Part shown: positions 8,682-17,891 of the stretch, piece by piece
How the letters are laid out: every line of letters begins with the position of its first letter
Position numbering within the stretch: position 1 is the first letter of the stretch
Source: Pedobacter agri PB92
Lineage (GTDB): Bacteria > Bacteroidota > Bacteroidia > Sphingobacteriales > Sphingobacteriaceae
Assembly: GCF_000258495.1 (NCBI RefSeq)
Contig: NZ_AJLG01000001.1
Span: forward strand, 1-64,000
DNA: 64,000 bases
Direction of reading: 5' to 3'
Made by a program: the position numbers and the translations under genes
The notes under the pieces: generated by a model
What the model saw: the letters and a program-made list of their open reading frames with translations, nothing else
Database searches by the model: none
What the model was told of the DNA's origin: nothing

Positions 8682-11600
8682 ATGGGTATAAGAGAAGAAT
8701 TAGAAAAACGTATTTTAGTAATCGATGGTGCGATGGGTACCATGATTCAGCGTTATACTTTAACCGAAGAAGATTTTAGAGGGGAAAGATTTAAAAATCA
8801 TCCTTGTGATGTAAAAGGCAATAATGACTTGCTTAACATTACACGGCCTGATATTATTAAAGCCATACATCTTGAATATTTAACGGCAGGTGCCGATATT
8901 ATAGAAACCAACACCTTCAGTACACAAAGGATCTCGATGGCTGACTACCAGATGGAAGATCTTTCGTATGAAATGAGTTATGAAGGTGCCCGTGTGGCAA
9001 AAGAGGCTGCCAATGAATTTATGGCCGCTAATCCTGATCGTAAATGTTTCGTAGCAGGTGCAATTGGCCCAACCAACCGTACGCTCTCCATGTCTCCAAA
9101 TGTAAACGATCCAGGTTTTAGGGCGGTTTATTTTGATGAATTGGAATCTGCCTATTATGAGCAAGTTCGCGGCTTGGTAGATGGTGGTTCGGATGTTCTT
9201 TTAATTGAAACTATTTTTGATACGCTAAATGCCAAGGTGGCCATTGTAGCGATAAAAAAATACGAAGAAGTTATTGGGCGTAAACTGGAAATCATGATTT
9301 CCGGAACCATTACCGATGCTTCTGGAAGAACTTTGTCCGGACAAACTGCTGAAGCTTTTTTAAACTCCGTGATGCATGCCAAACCTTTAAGTATTGGTTT
9401 TAACTGTGCTTTGGGAGCAAAAGAAATGCGTCCGCACATTGAAGAACTGGCAAATAAAGCTGGTTGTTATGTTTCAGCCTATCCAAATGCAGGTTTGCCA
9501 AATGAGTTTGGTGCTTATGATGAGCAACCGCATGAAACAGCACATTTGGTAGATGATTTTATTCAATCCGGTTTTGTAAATATTGTTGGCGGTTGTTGTG
9601 GAACCACACCCGATCATATCGGTTGTATTGCTAAAAATGCTAAAAAAGCATTCCCCAGAAAATTGCCTGTTATCGAACCTTTTATGCGTTTAAGTGGTTT
9701 AGAGCCAGTTACGATAAAACCAGATAGCATATTTGTAAATGTTGGAGAAAGAACGAATATCACAGGTTCTCCAAAGTTTTCTAAATTAATATTGGGCGGC
9801 GATTACGAAGCCGCTTTGGCCGTTGCTTTGCAACAGGTAGAAGGCGGGGCGCAGGTTATCGATGTGAATATGGATGAAGGTATGCTTGATTCAGAAGCAG
9901 CCATGACCAAATTCTTAAACCTTATTGCTTCCGAACCGGATATTGCCAAGTTGCCGATCATGGTCGATTCATCGAAATGGTCGGTTATTGAAAATGGTTT
10001 AAAATGTTTACAGGGCAAGGGAATCGTAAATTCAATTTCGCTTAAAGAAGGAGAAGAAAAATTCCGCGAAAGCGCCCGTAAAATTATGCAATATGGCGCT
10101 GCAGTTGTGGTTATGGCTTTTGATGAACAAGGCCAGGCCGATAATTACGAGCGAAGAAAAGAAATTTGCAAAAGAAGTTATGATATTCTGGTACACGAAA
10201 TCGGTTTTCCTCCTGAGGATATCATTTTCGATCCAAATATTTTAACAGTTGCAACAGGTTTAGAAGAACATAATAATTATGCTGTAGATTTTATCAATGC
10301 CACAAGGTGGATTAAAGAGAATCTGCCATACGCAAAAGTAAGTGGTGGTGTTTCCAATATTTCATTCTCCTTTAGAGGAAACAACGTTGTTCGGGAAGCA
10401 ATGCACTCCGCATTTCTTTATCATGCCATCCAGGCTGGTTTAGATATGGGAATTGTAAACGCCGGAATGCTCGAAGTTTACCAGGAAATTCCACCTGAGC
10501 TTTTAGAAAGGGTAGAAGATGTGTTGCTAAACCGAAGGGATGACGCTACAGAGCGATTGGTAGAATATGCTGATACGGTTAAATCAAAAGGAAAAGAGGT
10601 TGTTAAAGATGAAGAGTGGAGAAAGGGAACTGTTGAGGACAGACTATCGCATTCGCTGGTAAAAGGTATTGTTGAATACCTTGATGATGATGTTGAAGAA
10701 GCACGACAAAAATATGCCCGTCCGATTCAGGTGATTGAAGGTCCGTTGATGGATGGAATGAATATCGTGGGTGATTTGTTTGGTGCAGGAAAAATGTTCC
10801 TGCCTCAGGTAGTAAAATCAGCAAGGGTGATGAAAAAGGCCGTGGCTTATCTACTTCCTTTCATTGAACAGGAGAAATTAGACAATCCTGACCAGGATCA
10901 AAATTCTTCTGCAGGAAGAGTGCTGATGGCTACCGTAAAAGGCGATGTGCATGATATTGGAAAAAACATTGTCGGAGTAGTGTTGGCTTGTAACAACTTC
11001 GAAATTGTAGATATGGGCGTGATGGTTCCTGCACAGGAAATCATCAAAAAAGCCAAAGAAATCAATGCAGATATCATTGGTTTAAGTGGCTTAATTACAC
11101 CTTCATTGGATGAAATGGTTCATTTTGCCAAAGAAATGGAGCGTGAAGGTTTTACCATTCCACTGATTATTGGGGGTGCAACAACCTCTCGTATTCACGC
11201 CGCGGTTAAGGTCGCACCAAATTACTCAGGGCCTGCGATTCATGTTTTAGATGCCTCTCGAAGTGTTACCGTTTGCAGTACGTTAATGAACCCGGAAACC
11301 AAAGATGATTACGTTGCAGGAATTAGAGCGGAATATGATAAAGCCCGTGAAGCGCATTTAAATAAACGTTCTGACAAACGTTTCAAAACCATTGAAGAAG
11401 CTCGTAATCACAAATTTAAAATAGATTTTAGATCAGATCTTCCAGTTCCTGAATTTACCGGAACAAGAGTATTTGATAATTATCCTTTAGAAGAATTGGT
11501 TCCTTATATTGACTGGACCCCATTTTTCCATACCTGGGAACTTCGTGGCAGTTATCCTAAAATATTTGATGATAAAAATGTTGGCGATGAAGCTAAAAAG

Positions 11601-12398
11601 TTGTTCGATGATGCACAGGCTTTATTGAAACGAATTTTGGATGAAAAACTGCTTACTGCCAGGGCTGTAATTGGCTTCTGGCCAGCGAATGCGGTTGGAG
11701 ATGATATTGAGTTAGAAGTCAGAAGTCAGAAGTCAGGAGGCGGAAGTTTGAGCAGCAACTCAGTACTCGCGACTCCAGAATCCAAACTAGTAACTATCCA
11801 CACCCTTCGTCAACAGGCTGAGAAAGTAGATGGACAGCCATATTACGCCTTATCTGATTTTATCGCTCCAAAAGAGAGCGGCATTCAGGATTATTTTGGC
11901 GGCTTCGCAGTAACTGCAGGCATCGGAATAGATGAATTGGTGGCTGAATTTGAGGCTAATCATGACGATTATAATAGTATCATGGCCAAAGCATTGGCCG
12001 ATCGTTTGGCCGAGGCATTTGCAGAACGGATGCACGAGCGTGTTCGCAAAGAATATTGGGGATATGCTAAAGATGAAAATTTAAGCAATCAGGAGTTGAT
12101 CAAAGAAGAGTATGCAGGTATCCGCCCGGCTCCCGGTTATCCAGCTTGTCCGGAACATACGGAGAAGGGAACTTTGTTTCAACTGCTCGATGCTGAAAAT
12201 CAAATCGGTTTACATTTAACAGAAAGTTATGCCATGTATCCAACAGCTGCGGTTAGCGGATTCTATTTTGCACATCCAGAATCGAGGTATTTTGGCTTAG
12301 GGAAAATTACCAAAGATCAGATTGAAGATTATGCGGTTCGTAAAGGTATGTCTGTTGAAGAAGTGGAAAGATGGCTGAGCCCGAATTTGGCTTATTAA
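8682..12398 (+). CDS. metH: Cobalamin-dependent methionine synthase MetH
   Basis: MetH transfers the methyl group of methyltetrahydrofolate to homocysteine through cobalamin. All four modules are present in 1238 aa. The homocysteine domain has zinc ligands Cys242, Cys305 and Cys306. The pterin domain follows (about 350-620). The B12 cap and binding domain has DVHDIG with axial His757. The AdoMet reactivation domain carries [15 protein letters not shown]. The gene sits behind a SAM riboswitch and, with metF, forms a methionine unit interrupted by an orphan gene. An unusual low-complexity insertion encoded at about 11714-11795 (residues ~1011-1038) separates GDDIE from LRQQ; it is about 15 residues longer than in E. 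coli MetH and begins with three tandem AGAAGTC units. The reading frame is open throughout. Confidence 0.97.
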   Translation: MGIREELEKRILVIDGAMGTMIQRYTLTEEDFRGERFKNHPCDVKGNNDLLNITRPDIIKAIHLEYLTAGADIIETNTFSTQRISMADYQMEDLSYEMSYEGARVAKEAANEFMAANPDRKCFVAGAIGPTNRTLSMSPNVNDPGFRAVYFDELESAYYEQVRGLVDGGSDVLLIETIFDTLNAKVAIVAIKKYEEVIGRKLEIMISGTITDASGRTLSGQTAEAFLNSVMHAKPLSIGFNCALGAKEMRPHIEELANKAGCYVSAYPNAGLPNEFGAYDEQPHETAHLVDDFIQSGFVNIVGGCCGTTPDHIGCIAKNAKKAFPRKLPVIEPFMRLSGLEPVTIKPDSIFVNVGERTNITGSPKFSKLILGGDYEAALAVALQQVEGGAQVIDVNMDEGMLDSEAAMTKFLNLIASEPDIAKLPIMVDSSKWSVIENGLKCLQGKGIVNSISLKEGEEKFRESARKIMQYGAAVVVMAFDEQGQADNYERRKEICKRSYDILVHEIGFPPEDIIFDPNILTVATGLEEHNNYAVDFINATRWIKENLPYAKVSGGVSNISFSFRGNNVVREAMHSAFLYHAIQAGLDMGIVNAGMLEVYQEIPPELLERVEDVLLNRRDDATERLVEYADTVKSKGKEVVKDEEWRKGTVEDRLSHSLVKGIVEYLDDDVEEARQKYARPIQVIEGPLMDGMNIVGDLFGAGKMFLPQVVKSARVMKKAVAYLLPFIEQEKLDNPDQDQNSSAGRVLMATVKGDVHDIGKNIVGVVLACNNFEIVDMGVMVPAQEIIKKAKEINADIIGLSGLITPSLDEMVHFAKEMEREGFTIPLIIGGATTSRIHAAVKVAPNYSGPAIHVLDASRSVTVCSTLMNPETKDDYVAGIRAEYDKAREAHLNKRSDKRFKTIEEARNHKFKIDFRSDLPVPEFTGTRVFDNYPLEELVPYIDWTPFFHTWELRGSYPKIFDDKNVGDEAKKLFDDAQALLKRILDEKLLTARAVIGFWPANAVGDDIELEVRSQKSGGGSLSSNSVLATPESKLVTIHTLRQQAEKVDGQPYYALSDFIAPKESGIQDYFGGFAVTAGIGIDELVAEFEANHDDYNSIMAKALADRLAEAFAERMHERVRKEYWGYAKDENLSNQELIKEEYAGIRPAPGYPACPEHTEKGTLFQLLDAENQIGLHLTESYAMYPTAAVSGFYFAHPESRYFGLGKITKDQIEDYAVRKGMSVEEVERWLSPNLAY
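11714..11734 (+). repeat. In-frame AGAAGTC x3 repeat inside metH
   Basis: Three perfect tandem AGAAGTC heptamers at 11714-11720, 11721-11727 and 11728-11734 start a low-complexity stretch reaching about 11795. Downstream, CTCGCGACTCC and ACTAGTAAC partly complement it, like the arms of the intergenic palindromes in this window. Confidence 0.7.
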
Positions 12399-12399
12399 A

Positions 12400-12431
12400 G
12401 TTGTAGGTTATAAGTTTAAAGTTATAGGTTT
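12400..12431 (+). repeat. Left inverted arm bracketing the four-helix-bundle gene
   Basis: GTTGTAGGTTATAAGTTTAA begins 1 nt after the metH stop. It matches, in inverse orientation, the repeat at 12851-12874 at about 18 of 22 positions. Confidence 0.6.
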
Positions 12432-12468
12432 GGGAGTATAATTAGCATAGGCCATTCATAACGCTTAT

Positions 12469-12843
12469 ATGGATAGAGATAAGAGAAATTATATTGATTT
12501 AGATGTTTGGAAAGGAGCAAGAGTACTCTCAAAGGAAGTATACTTAGCATCTTCGCAATTTCCTAGTGAAGAAAAATTTGGTTTAACAAGCCAAATAAGA
12601 AGAGCTGTTGTATCAATTCCATCAAATATTGCTGAAGGATGCGGTAGAAATTATCCAAAAGACAGCATCCAATTTTTTTACATTCCGAGAGGATCTATTT
12701 ATGAGGTTGAAACACAATTATACCTTGCTTTTGATTTAGATTTTATTTCTGAAACCTACTTGAGCGTACTATTAGAGAAACTTGAAACAACAAGGAAATT
12801 GCTTAATGGATTTATAAAATATTATCAAACGCTGGTTAAATAG
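12469..12843 (+). CDS. Four helix bundle protein (23S rRNA IVP / TIGR02436 family)
   Basis: A 124-aa protein with the family hallmarks: an N-terminal DLDVWKGARVLSKEVY helix, FGLTSQIRRAVVSIPSNIAEG, and GSIYEVETQLYLAFDLDFI, followed by a last helix. Relatives are encoded by intervening sequences in 23S rRNA and, more distantly, include the Avd accessory protein of diversity-generating retroelements. Most chromosomal copies have no known function. Here it separates metH from metF, two genes of one pathway, and is bracketed by inverted AACTTT-type repeats, which suggests insertion as a unit. One segment, QFFYIPRGS, deviates slightly from the usual FLxIARGS. Confidence 0.9.
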   Translation: MDRDKRNYIDLDVWKGARVLSKEVYLASSQFPSEEKFGLTSQIRRAVVSIPSNIAEGCGRNYPKDSIQFFYIPRGSIYEVETQLYLAFDLDFISETYLSVLLEKLETTRKLLNGFIKYYQTLVK

Positions 12844-12850
12844 GCATTCA

Positions 12851-12883
12851 GGCCTTTAACTTTTAACTCACAACATTTAACTC
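12851..12883 (-). repeat. Right inverted arm bracketing the four-helix-bundle gene
   Basis: GGCCTTTAACTTTTAACTCA and the following CAACATTTAACTC form the inverse counterpart of 12400-12431. The repeat ends 2 nt before the metF ATG. Confidence 0.6.
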
Positions 12884-12885
12884 AA

Positions 12886-13839
12886 ATGAAGATTACAGAT
12901 CATATAAAAAACGCAAATGGTAAAGCGCTATTCTCTTTTGAACTATTGCCGCCGATTAAAGGGCAAAGTATTCAGTGGATTTACGATGCCATTGATCCGT
13001 TATTAGAATTTAATCCGCCATTTATCGATGTCACTTCGCTAAGAGAAGATTACATTTATAAAGAGCAGGAAAATGGTTTGCTGCAAAAAGTTTCTTACCG
13101 CAAGCGTCCGGGAACCATTGCCATTTGTGCAGCAATCATTCATAAATATAAAATCGATGCCGTTCCGCATTTAATTTGTGGTGGTTTCACCAAAGAAGAA
13201 ACTGAAAATGCACTAATCGATTTACAGTTTCTGGGAATCGATAATGTTTTGGCGCTGCGTGGCGATGCCAGAGCTGCAGATACGGCCTTTATTCCAACTA
13301 AAGGCGGACATTGTTATGCTACTGATTTAATTGAGCACATTAAAAACCATAATGAGGGAAAGTTTCTTCATGAAGATATCGAAACATTTAAAAGTGATTT
13401 CTGTATCGGCGTGGCAGGTTATCCGGAGAAGCACTTTGAGGCACCTAATTTGAATGCCGATTTCAAATATTTGAAAAAAAAGGTGGACATGGGTGCTGAA
13501 TTTATTGTAACCCAGATGTTTTTCGATAATCAGAAGTATTTCGACTTTGTTAAAAAGTGCCGTGAGAACGACATTAATGTGCCTATTATTCCAGGATTAA
13601 AACCAATTAGTACACTTACACAATTAAATGTTTTGCCTAAAATATTTCATATTGATTTGCCAGATGAATTAACTGATGCATTAGCTCATGCAAAAAGTAA
13701 CGCTGAAGCAAAGGAAATAGGAACCGAGGCCATGATTAAACAGTGTAAAGAATTAATAGATTTTGGTGCTCCAGTTTTGCATTTCTACACTATGGGCAGG
13801 CCAGAACAAACACGTCAAATTGCCAGAGCGATATTTTAA
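12886..13839 (+). CDS. metF: Methylenetetrahydrofolate reductase MetF
   Basis: MetF reduces 5,10-methylene-THF to 5-methyl-THF with FAD, supplying the methyl donor used by MetH just upstream. The 317-aa protein has the TIM-barrel family landmarks: FSFELLPP near the N-terminus (catalytic Glu), ALRGD, GVAGYPEKH, KKVDMGAEFIVTQMFFD and VPIIPGLKPI. Length is slightly above the E. coli 296 aa. The start ATG follows directly on an AACTTT repeat, so its ribosome-binding region is repeat-derived. It is probably cotranscribed with metH under the SAM riboswitch. Confidence 0.96.
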   Translation: MKITDHIKNANGKALFSFELLPPIKGQSIQWIYDAIDPLLEFNPPFIDVTSLREDYIYKEQENGLLQKVSYRKRPGTIAICAAIIHKYKIDAVPHLICGGFTKEETENALIDLQFLGIDNVLALRGDARAADTAFIPTKGGHCYATDLIEHIKNHNEGKFLHEDIETFKSDFCIGVAGYPEKHFEAPNLNADFKYLKKKVDMGAEFIVTQMFFDNQKYFDFVKKCRENDINVPIIPGLKPISTLTQLNVLPKIFHIDLPDELTDALAHAKSNAEAKEIGTEAMIKQCKELIDFGAPVLHFYTMGRPEQTRQIARAIF

Positions 13840-13860
13840 TCTTAAAACATGAAAATTTTT

Positions 13861-13896
13861 AAACCTGTTTGTGTATGAAACAAATGGGTTTTTTCA
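13861..13896 (+). terminator. Probable terminator after metF
   Basis: AAACCTGTTTGTG and CAAATGGGTTTTTT form an imperfect hairpin ending in T6, 21 nt after the metF stop. Confidence 0.6.
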
Positions 13897-13924
13897 TTTT
13901 GTTACAGAACATTAACACTCAATG

Positions 13925-13955
13925 TTTGTTATTTAAATCGTACAACTTATATTTG
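13925..13955 (+). promoter_or_regulatory. Promoter of the gene at 13961
   Basis: TTTG (13925-13928), a 19-nt spacer and TATATTTG (13948-13955) match the Bacteroidetes consensus exactly. The ATG lies 5 nt beyond the -7 box, so the transcript would be leaderless or nearly so. Confidence 0.65.
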
Positions 13956-13960
13956 TAACA

Positions 13961-14263
13961 ATGAAGTTTATTGGTTTTAAATATGTCTTAATTCTTTGCC
14001 TGGCAATCGCTTTATTTTTGAAGCTAGGCAGCGTTTTATCGTATTTAAGTTATGCTTCTGTTGATATCGAAAACGTATCATCAAATGATGATGCTACAGA
14101 AAAAGAAGAAAAGAAAGTTGAAACAGAGTATTTTGCTCAGGATTTTCTGATGATTGATAATGCTGTTTCGGTATTCGAAATGCCTGCTAAAGTGGTTATT
14201 CCCAATCACTTTAATAAATTAAGCTATTTTCCTGAGGTTTTAACACCTCCTCCTTCCGTTTAG
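13961..14263 (+). CDS. Small membrane-anchored hypothetical protein, 100 aa
   Basis: I do not recognise a family. The first ~28 residues are a hydrophobic segment (YVLILCLAIALFLKLGSVLSYL) that can act as a signal anchor. It is followed by an acidic/lysine-rich linker (NDDATEKEEKKVETE) and a short tail ending in PPPSV. The likely topology is inner-membrane anchor with the tail in the periplasm. A well-formed promoter directly precedes the start codon, which supports real expression. The next gene, also small and exported, follows after 65 nt. Confidence 0.6.
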   Translation: MKFIGFKYVLILCLAIALFLKLGSVLSYLSYASVDIENVSSNDDATEKEEKKVETEYFAQDFLMIDNAVSVFEMPAKVVIPNHFNKLSYFPEVLTPPPSV

Positions 14264-14328
14264 AAATTACTTTCTAAAATCATCCCTAATTATTGGGTAA
14301 TCCATTTTTAATCTAAATATATAATCAT

Positions 14329-14748
14329 ATGAAACGAGCAATTTCATTCGGTTTTGCAGTATTTTTAATAGCTGCATCCTTAAAAATCAGTGCACAAGAA
14401 GTGGCACAAAAAAACGTGAAACCTGTAAATAATTCTTTGGAGATGGTTTCTAAATTACAACCCGTAAGCTTTAATTATGATAAGGCATGGGCAGAAAAAC
14501 TCAAACTACCTTCCACCTCACAATATGGATTTGTGGGTGCTGATGCAAAAGCAGCAGTTCCATCTGTTGTAGCGGTACAGGCAAAACAATATCCGGCAGG
14601 TAAAAACGCTTATAATTCGGCAACGCTTACCAAAGTTGATTATGAAAGTTTAATCCCTTTGTTGGTGGGGAGTATTAAAGAACAACAACAGCAGATTGAG
14701 GAGTTGAAAAGTGAACTGAGATCATTAAAATCTCAAGCTTCAAAATAA
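14329..14748 (+). CDS. Secreted protein with S74 chaperone-like remnant
   Basis: A 139-aa protein with a signal peptide ending in KISAQ near residue 23. The mature part resembles the end of the peptidase S74 / tail-spike intramolecular chaperone domain: LQPVSFNYDKAW, YGFVGADAKAAVP, VDYESLIPLLVGSIKEQQQQIEELKSEL. The end is a short coiled coil. In that family the domain folds trimeric fibres and cuts itself off, normally using a Ser-Lys pair. Here it stands alone with no fibre part and lacks an obvious autocleavage motif, so it is best viewed as a free-standing remnant or a repurposed domain. Function unknown. Confidence 0.7.
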   Translation: MKRAISFGFAVFLIAASLKISAQEVAQKNVKPVNNSLEMVSKLQPVSFNYDKAWAEKLKLPSTSQYGFVGADAKAAVPSVVAVQAKQYPAGKNAYNSATLTKVDYESLIPLLVGSIKEQQQQIEELKSELRSLKSQASK

Positions 14749-14768
14749 TTAGGTTTAGTTTTATAGTT

Positions 14769-14803
14769 GAAAGGTTGGAGTTTAATAATTCCAGCCTTTT
14801 TTT
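14769..14803 (+). terminator. Intrinsic terminator after the S74-like gene
   Basis: AAAGGTTGGA and TCCAGCCTTT form a 10-bp stem with one G-U, followed by T7 with an interruption. Confidence 0.8.
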
Positions 14804-14892
14804 ATTTAGCCAAACCTAAAAAAGATGAAAATTCAAAATAATTTTAGGCTGACAGATATAAATCCAGTATGTTTATCACTCAATTTTAATTT

Positions 14893-16398
14893 ATGTTCAA
14901 TAAACATTTACTTCTATTGCTGACTTTATTAGTTGGTTTTTTTTGCACAAAAGCTCAGGTTTCAGTTCCACAAATTCCAACTCCAGAACGAGAATTTAGG
15001 GCAGCATGGGTGGCTTCGGTTGCAAATATAAACTGGCCTAGCAAGCCTGGTTTATCTACGCAGCAACAACAAGATGAAGCTATTGCTTTATTGGATCTAT
15101 TGAAGAAAAATAATTTCAATGCGGTTATCTTTCAGGTTCGGCCACAGGCTGATGCCTTATATAAAAGTAATATAGAACCTTGGTCTTATTTTCTGACAGG
15201 CGTTCAAGGTCAGGCGCCAAAACCATATTACGACCCGTTGGAATTTTGGATAGATGCAGCACATGAACGTGGATTGGAATTGCATGTTTGGTTGAATCCG
15301 TATCGGGCTCACCATATTTCTGGTGGGCAACCTTCAGAATCATCGATTATTAAAAAACATCCAGAGCTGGTTTATAAACTGAAGCAAGGTTATTGGTGGC
15401 TTGATCCATCAAAAAAAGGCACTCAGGATTTATCTGCGAATGTGGTGAAAGATATTGTGAAACGATACGATATAGATGGCGTACACTTCGACGATTACTT
15501 TTATCCGTATGCGGAATATAATGGTGGAGCAGATTTTCCGGATTCAGCAAGCTACGCTCAATACCAGCAAGAGGGAGGCAAGCTGGCTGTTGGAGATTGG
15601 AGGAGAGCGCAGGTAAATATCTTCATCCAAAGGGTTTATAAAATTATTAAAGACGAAAAAAAACATGTCAAATTTGGTATTAGTCCATTTGGTATCTGGA
15701 GGCCAGGATTTCCAGAATCTATCAAAGGTTTTGATCAATATGACAAGTTATATGCTGATGCTAAGCTCTGGTTAAATGAAGGCTGGATAGATTACTTTAT
15801 GCCTCAGTTATACTGGCAGGTAAATAATATTCCTCAAAGTTTCCCGGTGTTGTTGGGCTGGTGGCAATCAGAAAACACCAAACAGCGCCATCTTTGGCCC
15901 GGAATGAACAGTGGCATTGGCGGAGGAGACAAAAATAGCGACGAAATTATCAACCAGATTATGATTACAAGAGGCATTTTACCAAAATCACCTGGTGCTG
16001 CCCATTGGAGTATTGCCGCGTTGGTAACACATGAAAGTTTGCGTAGAGACTTATTGAAAGGCCCTTACAAAAACGAAGCATTGGTGCCTGCTTCTCCTTG
16101 GTTAGATGATGATAAGCCCTTGTCGCCGAAAGTGGAAACCGAAAATAGAGAGGCTGACTTATACATCAAATGGAAGCCTGCTAATAAGAAAGATGACTTC
16201 AAATATATTGTTTACACCAATTATGGTGGCAAATGGAGTTACACGATTTTAAATTATAAAAGCAGGTTTCTACAAATTCCAAAGGTTTTATTTGCCGATG
16301 CTGCTAAATTAATCAAACAGGAGTTACAAAGTATAGCTGTTACAGCAATTGACAGGACTGGCAATGAGAGTGAAATTAAAATTGAGCAAGTTTTATAA
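14893..16398 (+). CDS. Family 10-like glycosyl hydrolase (GHL10, YngK type)
   Basis: The 501-aa protein has a signal peptide (about 21 residues, ending KAQ) and the GHL10/DUF187 domain: EFRAAWVASVANINWPSKPG, FNAVIFQVRPQADALY, LHVWLNPYRAHH, DGVHFDDYFYPY and WIDYFMPQLYWQ. The first match covers residues ~30-370. A fibronectin III-like segment follows at the C-terminus (LYIKWKPANKKDDFKYIVYT). Relatives are exported, lipid-anchored or secreted and are proposed to act on cell-wall or exopolysaccharide glycans; the substrate is not established. It is monocistronic, ending before a strong hairpin. Confidence 0.9.
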   Translation: MFNKHLLLLLTLLVGFFCTKAQVSVPQIPTPEREFRAAWVASVANINWPSKPGLSTQQQQDEAIALLDLLKKNNFNAVIFQVRPQADALYKSNIEPWSYFLTGVQGQAPKPYYDPLEFWIDAAHERGLELHVWLNPYRAHHISGGQPSESSIIKKHPELVYKLKQGYWWLDPSKKGTQDLSANVVKDIVKRYDIDGVHFDDYFYPYAEYNGGADFPDSASYAQYQQEGGKLAVGDWRRAQVNIFIQRVYKIIKDEKKHVKFGISPFGIWRPGFPESIKGFDQYDKLYADAKLWLNEGWIDYFMPQLYWQVNNIPQSFPVLLGWWQSENTKQRHLWPGMNSGIGGGDKNSDEIINQIMITRGILPKSPGAAHWSIAALVTHESLRRDLLKGPYKNEALVPASPWLDDDKPLSPKVETENREADLYIKWKPANKKDDFKYIVYTNYGGKWSYTILNYKSRFLQIPKVLFADAAKLIKQELQSIAVTAIDRTGNESEIKIEQVL

Positions 16399-16405
16399 AG
16401 GATTA

Positions 16406-16454
16406 AAAGCCAGATGCTAGTCAGGATTTGTCATCCCGACTAGCATCTGGCTTT
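16406..16454. terminator. Bidirectional terminator hairpin between convergent genes
   Basis: AAAGCCAGATGCTAGTC (16406-16422) and its perfect 17-nt reverse complement (16438-16454) enclose a loop with a further GGAT/ATCC pairing. It separates the hydrolase from thrC and can serve both strands. Confidence 0.75.
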
Positions 16455-16460
16455 GTTGGC

Positions 16461-16477
16461 CGAGATCTGCAATCTCG
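16461..16477. repeat. Short palindrome beside the terminator
   Basis: CGAGAT-CTGCA-ATCTCG is a perfect 6-bp inverted repeat directly after the larger hairpin. It may belong to the same composite element. Confidence 0.45.
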
Positions 16478-16501
16478 ACTAATTTCCTTGAATTTTCAGA
16501 G

Positions 16502-17812
16502 CTAAGCTTTGTTCAATAGGTAATTTTTAAATCCTTCAAAATCGATACCCAATTGATCAGCATGTTGTGGCTTGCTCTCTAACGCGGTAACCTGCTCTGG
16601 AATTTCGATTTTGGCGGCAATATCCACCGGAAAAATATCTGGGAATTTGCAAGCATGAGCCGTTGATAAAAACACCGCGGCACTTTCATCTTCAGGGTTT
16701 TCTTGCCTGAATTTTTCAATGGCTAAATAAGCAATGGCGGTATGCGGACAGGCAACGTAATCAAATTGCTCATCGATTTCTTTGATGCCGGCTAGTGTTT
16801 CTTCGTCGTTGAAGCGATAAGATGTAACCACTTTTTTTAACGATTCAACATCTTCATCAAACAAATCCATAATGCGAATCCAGTTGCTGGGTGCGCCAAC
16901 ATCCATTGCATTTGAATAGGTTTGGGTTGATGGTTTGGTTTCATAAACACCGGTTTCCAGAAAACGAGGAACGGTATCATTAATGTTGGTGGCAGCAATA
17001 AATTGTTTCACTGGTAAGCCAAGTTTGTAAGCCAATAAACCTGCGCCAATGTTTCCAAAATTTCCACTTGGAACGGAAAAAATCACATCATTCAAACCCT
17101 GTCTTTTTAGTTGTGCATAGGTGTTGAAATAATAAAAAGTCTGCGGAATTAACCTTGAAATATTAATTGAGTTTGCAGAAGTTAAACGGAAGTTCGCGTT
17201 CAGTTCATCATCTGCAAAAGCTTGTTTCACTAATGCCTGGCAATCATCAAATGTTCCTTTAACTTCAATCGCCCTAATGTTTTGTCCGTTTGTAGTCAAT
17301 TGCAACTCCTGTATCGGACTTACTTTTCCCTCTGGATAAAGAATAGTTACTCTTGTGTTTGGCACCCCTAAGAAACCCAAAGCAACTGCGCCACCGGTAT
17401 CGCCAGATGTGGCCACCAATACGTCCAGTAGCTGCTCACCATCTTTAAGGAAATAAGACATTACACGACTCATAAAACGAGCACCAAAATCCTTAAAAGC
17501 TAAAGACGGTCCGTGGAACAGTTCAAGCACAAAAGTTTTATCATCAAGCTTTACGGCTGGCGCCTCAAAATTAATCGCATCATCAATTAATGCCTTTAAA
17601 TCATCCGCTGGAATTTCATCCTTCAACAAAGTTGAGGCAACCTTATAGGCAATTTCTGGTAGAGAAAAGTTTTCAATGTTCTTAATAAAATCTGCATCAA
17701 GGTGAGGAATTTCTACAGGCATATACAAGCCTTTATCCTGGGGCATACTGTTAAAAACGGCTTCTTTAAAAGAAACACGTAAATTTTTATTATTAGTTGA
17801 ATATAGTTTCAT
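16502..17812 (-). CDS. thrC: Threonine synthase
   Basis: ThrC converts O-phosphohomoserine to threonine with pyridoxal phosphate. The 436-aa protein carries ELFHGPSLAFKDFGARFM with PLP-binding Lys107, the VATSGDTGGAVA phosphate-binding segment and FSVPSGNFGNIGAG. This is the long, E. coli-like form. It is the last gene of thrA-thrB-thrC, 79 nt after thrB, and should be under the attenuator upstream of thrA. The start ATG at 17812 opens the canonical MKLYSTN N-terminus. Confidence 0.97.
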   Translation of the reverse strand: MKLYSTNNKNLRVSFKEAVFNSMPQDKGLYMPVEIPHLDADFIKNIENFSLPEIAYKVASTLLKDEIPADDLKALIDDAINFEAPAVKLDDKTFVLELFHGPSLAFKDFGARFMSRVMSYFLKDGEQLLDVLVATSGDTGGAVALGFLGVPNTRVTILYPEGKVSPIQELQLTTNGQNIRAIEVKGTFDDCQALVKQAFADDELNANFRLTSANSINISRLIPQTFYYFNTYAQLKRQGLNDVIFSVPSGNFGNIGAGLLAYKLGLPVKQFIAATNINDTVPRFLETGVYETKPSTQTYSNAMDVGAPSNWIRIMDLFDEDVESLKKVVTSYRFNDEETLAGIKEIDEQFDYVACPHTAIAYLAIEKFRQENPEDESAAVFLSTAHACKFPDIFPVDIAAKIEIPEQVTALESKPQHADQLGIDFEGFKNYLLNKA

Positions 17813-17819
17813 TGCTGGT

Positions 17820-17888
17820 TCAAGGTTTAGAACTTAAGGTTTAGGGCTTCGGTGTTTTAAACCTTGCCCTTTACTTTAAGCTTTTACT
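17820..17888. repeat. Degenerate palindromic repeat between thrB and thrC
   Basis: AAGGTTTAGAACTTAAGG-like units at the left and AAACCTTGCCC...CTTTAAGC at the right are loosely complementary, the same TTTAA-rich type seen at other gene borders here. Confidence 0.4.
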
Positions 17889-17891
17889 CAT

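Noticed and set aside
12469-12843. Diversity-generating retroelement (Avd-like four-helix protein)
   Set aside because: No reverse transcriptase, template repeat or variable repeat is found nearby.
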